64,000 nucleotides of DNA. It comes from Microbacterium sp. BH-3-3-3. GTDB lineage: Bacteria; Actinomycetota; Actinomycetes; Actinomycetales; Microbacteriaceae. The stretch spans positions 2,232,001 to 2,296,000 of the forward strand of contig NZ_CP017674.1 in the NCBI RefSeq assembly GCF_001792815.1. The letters are read 5' to 3'. Position 1 is the first letter of the stretch; every line of letters starts with the position of its first letter. The position numbers were made by a program, and so were the translations under genes. Positions 31,518 to 45,965 of this stretch are shown here, one piece after another. The notes below the pieces were generated by a model, which was not told the origin of the DNA, did not search any database, and worked only from the letters and a program-made list of their open reading frames with translations.

Positions 31518-33184
31518 GAGAGGGCCTTTCGGGTGGGCGACGCAGAGAGGGTGGGTGAGTCGGCGAGGGCGGGTGACGCGGGGCGGGTGGGTGAGTCGGA
31601 GAAGAGGTGCGGGATGGCGTCGAGCAGGGTGCGGGTGTACGGATGCCGCGGCTCGGCGAAAACGCGCTCGGTCGGGCCCTCTTCGACGATGCGTCCGGCC
31701 TGCATCACGACGACGCGGTCCGCGATGCCGCGGACGACGCCGAGGTCGTGGGAGACGAAGAGGTAGGCGAGTCGCTGCTCGCGCTGCAGGCCGCCCAGCA
31801 GGTCGAGCACCTGCGCCTGGATCGAGACGTCGAGCGCCGAGACGGGCTCGTCGAGCAGCACGATCGCCGGGTCGAGGGCGAGCGCGCGGGCGATGCCGAC
31901 GCGCTGGCGCTGCCCGCCCGACAGACGGGTGGGAAGACGGTCGTCGAACGAACTGTCGAGGCCGACCCCGTCGAGCAGCGTGCGCACGCGCGCCGACGTG
32001 AAGCTCCGGCGGATCTTCAGCGGTTCGCCGACGGAGCGGGCGACGCTCATGCGCGGGTCCAGCGCCGACGACGGGTCTTGGAACACCACCTGGGCGCGCG
32101 AGCGGATCTCGGCGCTGCGTCCGGCGATGTCGGGGGACACGGTGCGCCCCTCGAAGCGGATCGTGCCCGCGCTCGCCGGGGTGAGGCCCAGGATGGCGCG
32201 CAGCAGCGACGACTTACCGCATCCGGACTCCCCGACGACGGCGACGGTCTCTCCGGCGCGGATGCGCAGGGACACCCCGTCGACCGCCCGGGTGCGCCGG
32301 CCTCGACGACCGGGGTACTCGACGACGAGGTCGGTCACCTCCAGGGCGGGCTCCTCGGCGGTCTCGACCAGCGCCGGGCGGTCTGCCCCGGTGCGGGTCG
32401 ACGGCGCCGCCGCGAGCAGCCGCCGCGTGTACTCGTGAGCGGGGGCCGACAGCACCGCGCGGGTCTCACCGTGCTCGACGACTCGTCCCGACCGCATCAC
32501 GACGAGGTCGTCGGTGTGCTGGGCCACGAGGCCCAGGTCGTGGCTGATGAGCGCCAACGCCGACCCGGTGCGTTCGCGCACGTCGTCCAGCAGGGCCATG
32601 ACCTGCGCCTGGACCGTGACGTCGAGTGCCGTGGTGGGCTCGTCGGCGATGAGCAGCAGCGGGTCGTTGGCGATGGCCATGGCGATGACCGCGCGCTGGC
32701 GCATGCCGCCCGACCACTGGTGGGGCCGCGACGCCGCGCGGTCGGCGGCGTCGCGGACGCCCACCGATTGCAGCAGCTCGACCGCGCGTCGGCGGGCGGC
32801 GGTGCGCGAGGTGGCGGGGGAGTGGGCGCGCACCGCCGCGGCGACCTGCGCCCCCACCGAGCGCAGCGGGTTGAGCGCCGACATCGGGTCTTGGAACACC
32901 ATCCCGGTCACCCGACCGCGCATGCTGCGGAGCTCCCGCTCGCTCATCGACGTCACGTCGCGGCCGTCGATGCAGACGCTCCCCGAGGCGACGCGCACGC
33001 CCGGGGGCAGCAGGCCGAGGGCGGCGAGCATCGTGAGGCTCTTGCCGGAGCCGGACTCGCCGACGACGCCGAGCGCGGACGAGGGCGCCACCTCGAACGA
33101 GACGTCGTGAACCACGGTGCGGTGGCCCTCGTCGGTCGTGGCATCCAGACGCAGGTTCTCGACGGACAGGACGGGACGGGTCAT
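31514..33184 (-). CDS. Dual ATPase of peptide-type ABC importer (DppD-DppF fusion)
   Basis: 556 residues with two oligopeptide-type ATPase domains in one chain. Domain 1: Walker A GESGSGKS (about 40-47), signature WSGGMRQRAV, Walker B LLIADEPTTALD. Domain 2 from about 275: GESGCGKS, LSGGQRQRVGIARAL, VLLDEPVSALDVS. The C-terminal extension includes HPYTRTLLDAIP, normal for this family. Energises the importer with the two permeases; overlaps at both ends with its neighbours. Confidence 0.93.
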   Translation of the reverse strand: MTRPVLSVENLRLDATTDEGHRTVVHDVSFEVAPSSALGVVGESGSGKSLTMLAALGLLPPGVRVASGSVCIDGRDVTSMSERELRSMRGRVTGMVFQDPMSALNPLRSVGAQVAAAVRAHSPATSRTAARRRAVELLQSVGVRDAADRAASRPHQWSGGMRQRAVIAMAIANDPLLLIADEPTTALDVTVQAQVMALLDDVRERTGSALALISHDLGLVAQHTDDLVVMRSGRVVEHGETRAVLSAPAHEYTRRLLAAAPSTRTGADRPALVETAEEPALEVTDLVVEYPGRRGRRTRAVDGVSLRIRAGETVAVVGESGCGKSSLLRAILGLTPASAGTIRFEGRTVSPDIAGRSAEIRSRAQVVFQDPSSALDPRMSVARSVGEPLKIRRSFTSARVRTLLDGVGLDSSFDDRLPTRLSGGQRQRVGIARALALDPAIVLLDEPVSALDVSIQAQVLDLLGGLQREQRLAYLFVSHDLGVVRGIADRVVVMQAGRIVEEGPTERVFAEPRHPYTRTLLDAIPHLFSDSPTRPASPALADSPTLSASPTRKALS

Positions 33185-34080
33185 CGTCGGGCTCCCTTGC
33201 GCAGGAAGGCGCCACGCGCCTCGGCGGTGAACTGCTGGCTAAGGAACTGCACGCCGCCCACGGCGAGGAACATCGCGATCCCGGGCAGGATCACCAGCCA
33301 GGGGTCGGTGGCCAGGTACTTCTGGCCGTCGTAGATCATGGCGCCCCAGCTGGGCGTGGGCGGTTGCACGCCGAGACCGAGGTACTCCAGAGACGCCTCG
33401 ACGAGCACGATCGTGGCGATGTCGGTCGCGGCGATGATGAGCGTGTGCGGCCAGACGTTCGGCAGCACGTGCCGGGTGAGCGACCAGAAGCGATCGGCAC
33501 CCTGTGTGCGCGGTGCCACGACGAAGTCCTGCGCCCGAAGGGCCGCGGCGACGTTGCGGGTGACCCGGGCGTAGCCCACCCACCAGGTGCAGCCGACGAC
33601 GAGGATCGTGAGCCCCGCGCTGGGCGGGACGACGGCGCAGACGGCGATGAGCAGCAGGACGACGGGCATCGCCAGCACGGTGTTCGACAGCACCGACAGA
33701 GCGGATTCGATCCGCCCACCGAAGAAGCCGGCCAGGATGCCGACCGTGGTGCCGATCACCGCGTTGAGGCACACGATGGCCACCGTGATGCCGAGGGTGA
33801 CGGCGGAGGCGAGGGCGATCCTGCTGAACAGGTCGCGCCCGAGCGGGTCGGTGCCCAGCGGGTGCGCCGGGTCGACGAAGGGCGGGAGCAGGACGCGCGA
33901 CAGGTCCTGCCCGAGCGGGTCGAAGCCGGGCAGCACGGGACGCAGCGCGGTCGCGCCGACCACGACGGCGAGCATCACGATGCCGACGACGGCCGAGGGG
34001 CGCAGGCGCCGACGACGGGGGCGAGGGGGCGGTGCCGAGGTCGCGGCCTCGGGGAGCGGGGGCAGGGCGACGGTGGTCAT
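33181..34080 (-). CDS. Peptide-type ABC importer permease (DppC-like)
   Basis: 299-residue membrane subunit, six helices. Domain markers are HPLGTDPLGRDLFSRI (about 78-93), common to DppC/OppC proteins, and the EAA loop near EASLEYLGLGVQPPTPSWGAM. A basic, proline-rich N-terminus (PRPRRRRLRP) precedes the first helix. ATG 34080 overlaps the stop of the upstream permease gene. Confidence 0.92.
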   Translation of the reverse strand: MTTVALPPLPEAATSAPPPRPRRRRLRPSAVVGIVMLAVVVGATALRPVLPGFDPLGQDLSRVLLPPFVDPAHPLGTDPLGRDLFSRIALASAVTLGITVAIVCLNAVIGTTVGILAGFFGGRIESALSVLSNTVLAMPVVLLLIAVCAVVPPSAGLTILVVGCTWWVGYARVTRNVAAALRAQDFVVAPRTQGADRFWSLTRHVLPNVWPHTLIIAATDIATIVLVEASLEYLGLGVQPPTPSWGAMIYDGQKYLATDPWLVILPGIAMFLAVGGVQFLSQQFTAEARGAFLRKGARR

Positions 34081-34994
34081 GAGGTGGCCGTTCGGGGGTC
34101 GATGCGGGCGACGAGCAGGTCGACGAGGGTGTTGACGACGACGAAGGCGACGGCGACGAAGAGGAGCCCCGCCTGGACGATCGGGAAGTCGCGCTGACTC
34201 ACGGCGGCCGTCAGCAGGCTGCCGAGCCCCGGCCAGGCGAACACCACCTCGACCACGACGGTGCCGCCGAGCAGACCGCCGAGGTTGAGGCCGGCCATGC
34301 CGAGCACCGGCGGCAGGGCGTTGGGGAGCATCTGCGTGAACAGGATGGTCGGTCGCGACTGGCCGATCGCGAAGGCCGTGCGCACGTAGTCCTGCTCGGC
34401 TTGATCGCTCAGCGCGGCGTCGAGCAGGCGGAGATACATCACGAACTGGCCGGTGGCGAGGGTCACGACCGGGAGTACGAGGCTCGCCGGACTCGTGCGG
34501 CCCAAGGACGGCAGCAGGCCGAGCGTGACCGAGAAGATCAGCACGAGCAGCAGGGCGAAGAAGAAATCGGGCACCGCCTGCCGGGTGGCGCCGAGCCAGC
34601 CGACGACGGCGCGCAGGATCCGGCTGCCGCTGAGGTGGATGACGACGGCTGCCACGAGCGCGAGGGCGAAGCCGGCCAGGAACGCCCAGAAGGCGAGTTC
34701 GACCGTGGCGGGGAGGCGTTCCCACACGAGCCCGAGCGCGGACTCGTGCAGGCGGTACGAGTCGCCGAGGTCGCCGACGACGACTCCGCGGAGGAAGTCG
34801 ACGTACTGCACGATGACCGGGCGGTCGAAGCCGAGGCTGGCGTTGAGCGCGTCGACGTCGGCACTGCTGGCGTTGTCGGGGAGCAGGAGTGCGCCGGGGG
34901 CGCCGGTGAGGCGACCGAGGACGAAGCCGATCGTGACCACGAGGAAGACCGTGGCGCCGGCCAGGGCGAGGCGGCGGAGGAGGAAGGCGAGCAC
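34077..34994 (-). CDS. Peptide-type ABC importer permease (DppB-like)
   Basis: 305-residue membrane subunit with six helices: N-terminal LLRRLALAGATVFLVVTIGF, family segment GDLGDSYRLHESALGLVWERLPATVELA, and the EAA region MLPNALPPVLGMAGLNLGGLLGG. First gene of the operon. Start GTG 34994 lies 7 nt after a minus-strand TAGCGT, itself 16 nt from a TTGGTA -35, so the operon is probably leaderless and controlled from the divergent region with the GntR gene. Confidence 0.92.
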   Translation of the reverse strand: MLAFLLRRLALAGATVFLVVTIGFVLGRLTGAPGALLLPDNASSADVDALNASLGFDRPVIVQYVDFLRGVVVGDLGDSYRLHESALGLVWERLPATVELAFWAFLAGFALALVAAVVIHLSGSRILRAVVGWLGATRQAVPDFFFALLLVLIFSVTLGLLPSLGRTSPASLVLPVVTLATGQFVMYLRLLDAALSDQAEQDYVRTAFAIGQSRPTILFTQMLPNALPPVLGMAGLNLGGLLGGTVVVEVVFAWPGLGSLLTAAVSQRDFPIVQAGLLFVAVAFVVVNTLVDLLVARIDPRTATS

Positions 34995-35001
34995 GGAGGT
35001 G

Positions 35002-35029
35002 ACGCTACGGCGCGCAACGGGTATACCAA
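35002..35029 (-). promoter_or_regulatory. Promoter of the importer operon
   Basis: Minus-strand TTGGTA (35024-35029) and TAGCGT (35002-35007) are 16 nt apart and end 7 nt before the GTG. The -35 hexamer coincides with a TACCAA half-site of the operator motif, so regulator binding would cover it. Confidence 0.55.
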
Positions 35030-35071
35030 GGCGATGTAACGAACACGCAATGTGATCCTTACGCGGGCGTC

Positions 35072-35088
35072 ATTTTGGAGTACCAAAT
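35072..35088. promoter_or_regulatory. FCD-GntR operator, site 1
   Basis: TTTGGAGTACCAAA (35074-35087) is a TTTGG-N4-CCAAA palindrome in the divergent gap between the importer operon and its regulator. The same motif recurs 52 bp away at 35126-35139. Confidence 0.7.
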
Positions 35089-35125
35089 CGCGATTCAAGC
35101 CATTTGAAAGACCCGGATTGCGCCA

Positions 35126-35139
35126 TTTGGAATACCAAA
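35126..35139. promoter_or_regulatory. FCD-GntR operator, site 2
   Basis: TTTGGAATACCAAA, the same TTTGG-N4-CCAAA palindrome as site 1, centred 52 bp (about five helical turns) from it and upstream of the regulator's own promoter. Confidence 0.7.
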
Positions 35140-35169
35140 GAACGGTTTCCTCCCACGTCTCACCCCTGT

Positions 35170-35175
35170 CAGGAT
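35170..35175 (+). promoter_or_regulatory. Leaderless -10 element of the FCD GntR gene
   Basis: CAGGAT, then GGAGGC, then the GTG at 35182. Confidence 0.5.
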
Positions 35176-35181
35176 GGAGGC

Positions 35182-35883
35182 GTGGACGACGACATCGACG
35201 CGACCGGCCGGCGCATCGCGCACATCCTGCGCGAGCGCATCATCACCGGTGAGATCGACATGGGCGACAAGCTCGGCGAGCGCGACATCGCCGAGGAGCT
35301 CGGCGTTTCGCGGGTGCCCGTCAGAGAGGCGCTGCACGTGCTCGAGGCCGAGGGGTTCGTGTCGTCGGCCCATCGCCGTGCGGCCGTCGTGCACCGCTTC
35401 ACGGTCGACGACGCGAGGGAGCTGTTCGACATGCGCATGCACCTCGAGCCCTTCGCCGCGGCACTCGCCGCGGAGCGCGCCGCCGCGGGCGCCGACACCG
35501 CAGCGCTGCGGGCCGCGCTCGACGTGGCGCACGTCGCGTCGGTCGCCGCGGCGTCGGCCTCGTCGCGCAACTCCGATCTGCACGACGAGATCTTCGCCCT
35601 CGCCGGTCACGCGCTGCTCTCGCGGATGAGCGGTCTGCTCACGGGGCGCACGCGATGGCTCTTCCGTCTGACGCCCGAACGCGACACCCCCGGTCGATGG
35701 GACGAGCACGCCGAGATGGTGGAGGCGATCGTGGGCGGGCACGTCTCGCTCGCGCAGACGCTCGCCGCCGCGCACGTCGAGCGGGCCCGCGTGGAGTCGA
35801 TGCCGGGTCTGGTCGAGCGGCTTCCCCCCGTCGAGCGGGCGGAGCGTCGCCGGCGGTCGCGCCGGGTTGCGTCGGGGGCCTGA
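35182..35883 (+). CDS. GntR-family regulator, FCD subfamily
   Basis: 233 residues. N-terminal winged helix (about 5-75) with recognition helix region ERDIAEELGVSRVPVREALHVLEAEGFV, followed by an all-helical FCD effector domain that keeps the expected pattern of Asp/His ligands (RNSDLHDEIF and DEHAEMVEAI). The basic tail RRRRSRRVASGA is unusual. The GTG at 35182 is preferred over an upstream TTG because it follows the leaderless hexamer and removes residues that would overlap the operators. Divergent from the importer operon; likely represses it until the imported compound or a breakdown product binds. Confidence 0.9.
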   Translation: MDDDIDATGRRIAHILRERIITGEIDMGDKLGERDIAEELGVSRVPVREALHVLEAEGFVSSAHRRAAVVHRFTVDDARELFDMRMHLEPFAAALAAERAAAGADTAALRAALDVAHVASVAAASASSRNSDLHDEIFALAGHALLSRMSGLLTGRTRWLFRLTPERDTPGRWDEHAEMVEAIVGGHVSLAQTLAAAHVERARVESMPGLVERLPPVERAERRRRSRRVASGA

Positions 35884-36041
35884 CCGCGCCGAGAGGGCGC
35901 CCGCGCTGCCCCGCCCGGCTGCGAGTAATGCGTCCGCGGGTCCATCTGCATGACCGGTGTGGCGCATGTGCTGTCGCGCGGCGTGTGAGGCGCCGCACGA
36001 ACCAACGCTCCTGCATGTGGACCGCGTGGGCCCACGACCCG

Positions 36042-36884
36042 TCAGATCAGGCCCAGCTCCGCGAACGCGTTGTGCACGCCGTCGTCGAGCACGGCGGTGG
36101 TCACCCGGCCGGCGAGGCGCTGCAGCTCGGGCACGGCGTTGCCCATCGCGACGGGGGTGCCGACGACCTCGAACATCTCGACGTCGTTCCAGCTGTCGCC
36201 GATGCCGATGGCGTCCGTCGCCGACAGGCCCAGTTCGGCGAGCACGTCGGTGATCGCGGAGCCCTTGGTGACGCCGGCCTGGCCGATCTCGCCATTCGAG
36301 CCGCCGGGCAGCGGGATCGAGCCCGGGATGACGTGGAACCCGTCGCCGAGTTCGGCGGCGGCGTGGGCGACGGTGTCGGTCGAGGGGCTGACGAAGACGG
36401 CCTTGGCGACGGCGTCGCGGTCGACCTCCGACACCGGCCGGGGCTCGCGCCACAGCGGCTGCTCGGGGGGCAGCCCCTGGGCCTCGAGCTCGGCCGCGCG
36501 CTGGGCGTGACGCTCACGCCGGTACTCGTTCATCACGGCGCCCATGCCGGGGCTGGCGAAGACGCCGCCGTGGGTCTGCAGGAAGTAGTGGATGCCGTGG
36601 GCCTCGAAGTACCGCTCGAGGGTGTCGACGTCGGTGCGGGCGAGGGGGCGTTCCACCAGCGTCCGATCGGCCTGGGTCGCATACGCTCCGCCGTTGGTGA
36701 TCGCGCCGTCGAAGCCGATGGCGAGCACGTCGGGGTGGATGTCGCCGGCGGAGCGGCCGGTGCTGAGCCACACGAGGTGCCCGTTCTCTCGCGCCTGTCG
36801 GATGGCGGTCGCCGTCGAGGGCGCCATCACCGAACCGTGTTCGAGGATCGTGCCGTCGACGTCGAGGAAGGCGATGCGGGTCAT
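36042..36884 (-). CDS. HAD-superfamily Cof-type phosphatase
   Basis: 280-residue hydrolase with the HAD motifs in order: DVDGT (nucleophile D8, acid D10), STGRS, the cap-region C2 domain, a Lys in TKGSAI, and GDSWNDVEMF (Mg-binding Asp). Cof-type enzymes remove phosphate from sugar phosphates, nucleotides or vitamin phosphates. Being the last gene after PTS and phospho-glucosidase genes suggests a sugar-phosphate substrate, for relief of accumulated phosphorylated sugar. A GC-rich hairpin separates it from the glucosidase gene; the ribosome site TTGGAG is 9 nt before ATG. Confidence 0.9.
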   Translation of the reverse strand: MTRIAFLDVDGTILEHGSVMAPSTATAIRQARENGHLVWLSTGRSAGDIHPDVLAIGFDGAITNGGAYATQADRTLVERPLARTDVDTLERYFEAHGIHYFLQTHGGVFASPGMGAVMNEYRRERHAQRAAELEAQGLPPEQPLWREPRPVSEVDRDAVAKAVFVSPSTDTVAHAAAELGDGFHVIPGSIPLPGGSNGEIGQAGVTKGSAITDVLAELGLSATDAIGIGDSWNDVEMFEVVGTPVAMGNAVPELQRLAGRVTTAVLDDGVHNAFAELGLI

Positions 36885-36903
36885 AGATGTACTCCAAGAG
36901 GTC

Positions 36904-36930
36904 GGCCCCGGGCCGTGAGGACCCGGGGCC
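36904..36930. terminator. GC-rich hairpin between glucosidase and HAD genes
   Basis: Perfect 9-bp stem GGCCCCGGG/CCCGGGGCC with a 9-nt loop and no T-run. It could partially stop transcription from the PTS operon or act as a processing barrier that lowers HAD expression. Confidence 0.5.
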
Positions 36931-36948
36931 GATCCGATCAGGGGGGGG

Positions 36949-40398
<3,450 letters not shown>

Positions 40399-40409
40399 GG
40401 AAATCGTCG

Positions 40410-40425
40410 GCAGGTGTGAACCTGC
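40410..40425. repeat. Small hairpin ahead of RAT 1
   Basis: GCAGGT-GTGA-ACCTGC is a perfect 6-bp stem with a tetraloop between the licT stop and the RAT. It may be an early leader hairpin or an operator. Confidence 0.5.
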
Positions 40426-40432
40426 GTCCGCG

Positions 40433-40438
40433 ACTATA
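40433..40438 (-). promoter_or_regulatory. -10 element of the PTS operon 1 leader, inside the licT stop
   Basis: Minus-strand TATAGT includes the TAG stop codon of licT. It would start a transcript about 10 nt later, just before the GCAGGT hairpin and the RAT, so the PTS operon can be transcribed apart from licT. Confidence 0.55.
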
Positions 40439-41342
40439 GCACCGGCGCGTCGGGTGCGCCAGAGGTGTCAGCGCGCCCCATGCTCGTCGCCAATCGCTCG
40501 ACGTGCACGGTCAGGTAGAGCACTTCCTCGTCGGTGAGGGTCGAGCTCGTCGCCGCGAGCACGTAGGCCTTCACGGCCTCGGCGATGCCGAAGGCGCGGG
40601 GGTAGCGGTGCTTCGCGAACTCGAAGAACGACGAGTCGCCGCTCGTGAGCATCGAGCGGTCCACGAGCCGCTGCAGCAGGAACCGCACGTGCAGGATGAA
40701 CCGCGCGTAGTCGGGGCCGGCGGTGTCGAGGGGGACGCCGAGGCCCGTCTCGACCGTGCGCACGACGTGCTGCACGCGGCGGAACAGCAGGGCCGCGGTG
40801 CCGTTGGGCTCGTCGCGCGTCGCGTTGAGCAGGTGCATCGTGAGGAACACGCCCTCTTCGGGCGGGAGGTCGCGATCGAGGGATGCCGCGATCGAGGCCG
40901 CCATGCGCTCGGCGACACGCGATTCGTCGGGGTGGAGGATCCGCAGCTCGGGCATCGAGGTGACGGGGATGCGGATGCCCTGGTCGAGGCGCTCGATGAC
41001 GTAGTTGACGTGGTCGATGACGGCGAGCGGCAGCCGACGCCCGAGGTCGCGGCCCAGTTCGCGCTCGGCTTCGTCGACCGCGCGCAGCACCGCCTGCACC
41101 AGGGCGTAGGGCGCGTCGGTGAGGAGCTTCTGCGCGTGCGCGGTGTCGGTGGCCTGGTCGAGCACGAACGTCTTCTCGACCTTGGCGGGGTCGACGTGCC
41201 CCTCGTGCTTGAGCTGGAAGCCGATGCCGCGTCCCATGAGCACGCGCTCGCGGCCGTCGGCGTCGATCGCCACGACGACGTTGTTGTTCAGAAGTTTCTG
41301 CACGCCGCCGGGCGGGATGGGGGCATCACCGGCACCGGGCAT
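40434..41342 (-). CDS. LicT/BglG family transcription antiterminator, operon 1
   Basis: 302 residues. An RNA-binding CAT domain (VQKLLNNNVVVAIDADGRERVLMGRGIGF, seen in pieces at about 14-45) is followed by two PTS regulation domains. The phosphorylatable histidines are in IDHVNYVIER and LTMHLLNATR (PRD1) and ILHVRFLLQRL and LTVHVERL (PRD2). The protein binds RAT RNA when dephosphorylated by a substrate-busy EII. The ATG at 41342 lies 7 nt after TAAACT (leaderless), adding 13 residues before the usual start. An internal GTG at codon 14 is the alternative. Located upstream of the RAT, so its own expression does not depend on antitermination. Confidence 0.93.
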   Translation of the reverse strand: MPGAGDAPIPPGGVQKLLNNNVVVAIDADGRERVLMGRGIGFQLKHEGHVDPAKVEKTFVLDQATDTAHAQKLLTDAPYALVQAVLRAVDEAERELGRDLGRRLPLAVIDHVNYVIERLDQGIRIPVTSMPELRILHPDESRVAERMAASIAASLDRDLPPEEGVFLTMHLLNATRDEPNGTAALLFRRVQHVVRTVETGLGVPLDTAGPDYARFILHVRFLLQRLVDRSMLTSGDSSFFEFAKHRYPRAFGIAEAVKAYVLAATSSTLTDEEVLYLTVHVERLATSMGRADTSGAPDAPVL

Positions 41343-41349
41343 GGGATGC

Positions 41350-41355
41350 AGTTTA
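41350..41355 (-). promoter_or_regulatory. Leaderless -10 element of licT 1
   Basis: TAAACT on the minus strand, then GCATCCC, then the ATG at 41342. Confidence 0.55.
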
Positions 41356-41369
41356 GAGCGGCGCGTCGC

Positions 41370-41435
41370 GCGCGAGTCGCCAGAATTCGTCGCCGCGAGG
41401 CGGTGCCGGGCGACGAATCCGGGCGACTCACGCGC
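41370..41435. repeat. Family C palindrome, copy 1
   Basis: The outer arms GCGAGTCGCC and GGCGACTCACGC and the inner arms ATTCGTCGCC and GGCGACGAAT pair across a short loop. It lies in the divergent gap between the two PTS operons. Confidence 0.82.
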
Positions 41436-41459
41436 GGGGCGCCGGGCGGCGGACTCGTG

Positions 41460-41465
41460 TAGAGT
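41460..41465 (+). promoter_or_regulatory. -10 element of PTS operon 2
   Basis: TAGAGT ends 7 nt before the first base of the RAT at 41473, so the RNA would begin exactly at the antiterminator. Confidence 0.5.
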
Positions 41466-41472
41466 CGCCGAC

Positions 41473-41545
41473 GGACATGTGACTGGTCATGCAGGCAGGA
41501 TCCGAAAGCAGTGCGAGAGCGCCGCCTTCGGGTCCTTTTTTTGTG
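41473..41545 (+). promoter_or_regulatory. RAT antiterminator overlapping a terminator, operon 2
   Basis: GGACATGTGACTG and CAGGCAGGATCC (41473-41503) align with the RAT consensus. AGGATCCGAAAG pairs with CTTCGGGTCCT, which runs into seven Ts (ending near 41542). The two alternatives are mutually exclusive, as in bgl/lic systems. The sequence differs from RAT 1, which may give each LicT its own target. Confidence 0.88.
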
Positions 41546-41605
41546 CCCGGCGACCGCGGCGCCGACGCCCGGTCGATGTGTCCGTCGATCCAAGGAAGGA
41601 CGTCG

Positions 41606-44951
<3,346 letters not shown>

Positions 44952-44995
44952 CCGCCGCACTCGATGCGCGTTCCCCGGGGTCGACGGAGACACCC

Positions 44996-45826
44996 ATGCA
45001 GATCATCAAGAAGGTGCTGAACTCCAGCGTCGTGCTCGTCGAGGACGAGCGCGGCGTGGAGCGCGTGCTGCTGGGCAAGGGCATCGGTTTCGGCGCGAAG
45101 CAGGGCGACAGCGTCGCCCCCGAGGCGACCGATCGGGTCTTCGTCGCCCTCGACGACGCCGACCAGCGCAACCTCGTCGAACTGCTGGCGCAGATTCCGG
45201 GGGAGTTCGTCGAGCTCACCCGGGCCATCGTGCTGGATGCCGAGAACTCCGGCATCCAGCTCGATGCGCACATCTACCTGACCCTCACCGATCACCTGCA
45301 CTTCGCCGTGGAACGTCAACGGCGGGGGCTGCAGGTGACCAACCGCCTGGCGTGGGAGGTGCGGACGGTCTACCCCGGCGAGTACGAGGTGGGCCTTCGG
45401 GCGCTGGCGCTGCTGCGCGAGCGCACCGGCGTCGCCCTGCCCGACGAGGAGGCCGCCAACATCGCGTTCCATCTCGTCAACTCCGAGGTGGGGCGTCCGG
45501 CGGTCGATTCGATCCGCGTGGTGGGGCTGGTGTCGGACATCACCACGATCGTCACGCACTCCGGGGGCGTGGCGCTCGACGGCGACGATCTGCACACCCG
45601 GCGGTTCCTCACCCACCTGCAGTTCTTCGCCGAGCGGTTGTTCTCGGGCCGCCTGGCCGGGCAGGACGACGACCTGCTCTTCGCGACCATGACGCAGAAG
45701 CACCCGCGGGCGGTCGCCACGGCCGAGCGCGTGCGCGCCTTCGTGCGCAAGGAGCACGAGGTGGAGATCTCCGACGAGGAGGTCGGCTACCTCGCCCTGC
45801 ACATCGCGCGGGCGCAATCCGCCTGA
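44996..45826 (+). CDS. LicT/BglG family transcription antiterminator, operon 2
   Basis: 276 residues: CAT RNA-binding domain at the N-terminus ([20 protein letters not shown]) and two PRDs with histidines in [32 protein letters not shown] and YLALHIARA. The ATG at 44996 gives the classic family start and has GGAG upstream; a GTG at 44948 overlapping the glucosidase stop is the alternative. In contrast to operon 1 this gene lies downstream of its RAT, so it depends on antitermination for its own expression (positive feedback). Confidence 0.93.
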   Translation: MQIIKKVLNSSVVLVEDERGVERVLLGKGIGFGAKQGDSVAPEATDRVFVALDDADQRNLVELLAQIPGEFVELTRAIVLDAENSGIQLDAHIYLTLTDHLHFAVERQRRGLQVTNRLAWEVRTVYPGEYEVGLRALALLRERTGVALPDEEAANIAFHLVNSEVGRPAVDSIRVVGLVSDITTIVTHSGGVALDGDDLHTRRFLTHLQFFAERLFSGRLAGQDDDLLFATMTQKHPRAVATAERVRAFVRKEHEVEISDEEVGYLALHIARAQSA

Positions 45827-45844
45827 GCACCCCGCTGCGTCGTT

Positions 45845-45909
45845 GCGTGAGTCGCCGGAATTCGTCGCCCGGCGACGCCCCGGAGCGACGATTCCTGGCG
45901 ACTCACGCG
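45845..45909. repeat. Family C palindrome, copy 2
   Basis: Outer arms GCGTGAGTCGCC and GGCGACTCACGC are perfect 12-nt complements; inner arms AATTCGTCGC and GCGACGATT nearly so. Lies between the licT 2 stop and the rlmN promoter. Confidence 0.88.
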
Positions 45910-45952
45910 GCTCTCGGGCGGGGGCGTCCAGCCGCGGTGCAGGCGCGCCGGG

Positions 45953-45958
45953 TAACCT
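45953..45958 (+). promoter_or_regulatory. Leaderless -10 element of rlmN
   Basis: TAACCT, then GGAAACC, then the ATG at 45966. Confidence 0.55.
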
Positions 45959-45965
45959 GGAAACC

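Noticed and set aside
41489..41605. N-terminal extension of PTS operon 2 EIIBCA
   Set aside because: It would translate the RAT/terminator RNA; the ATG at 41606 follows AAGGAAGGA and gives the family N-terminus.
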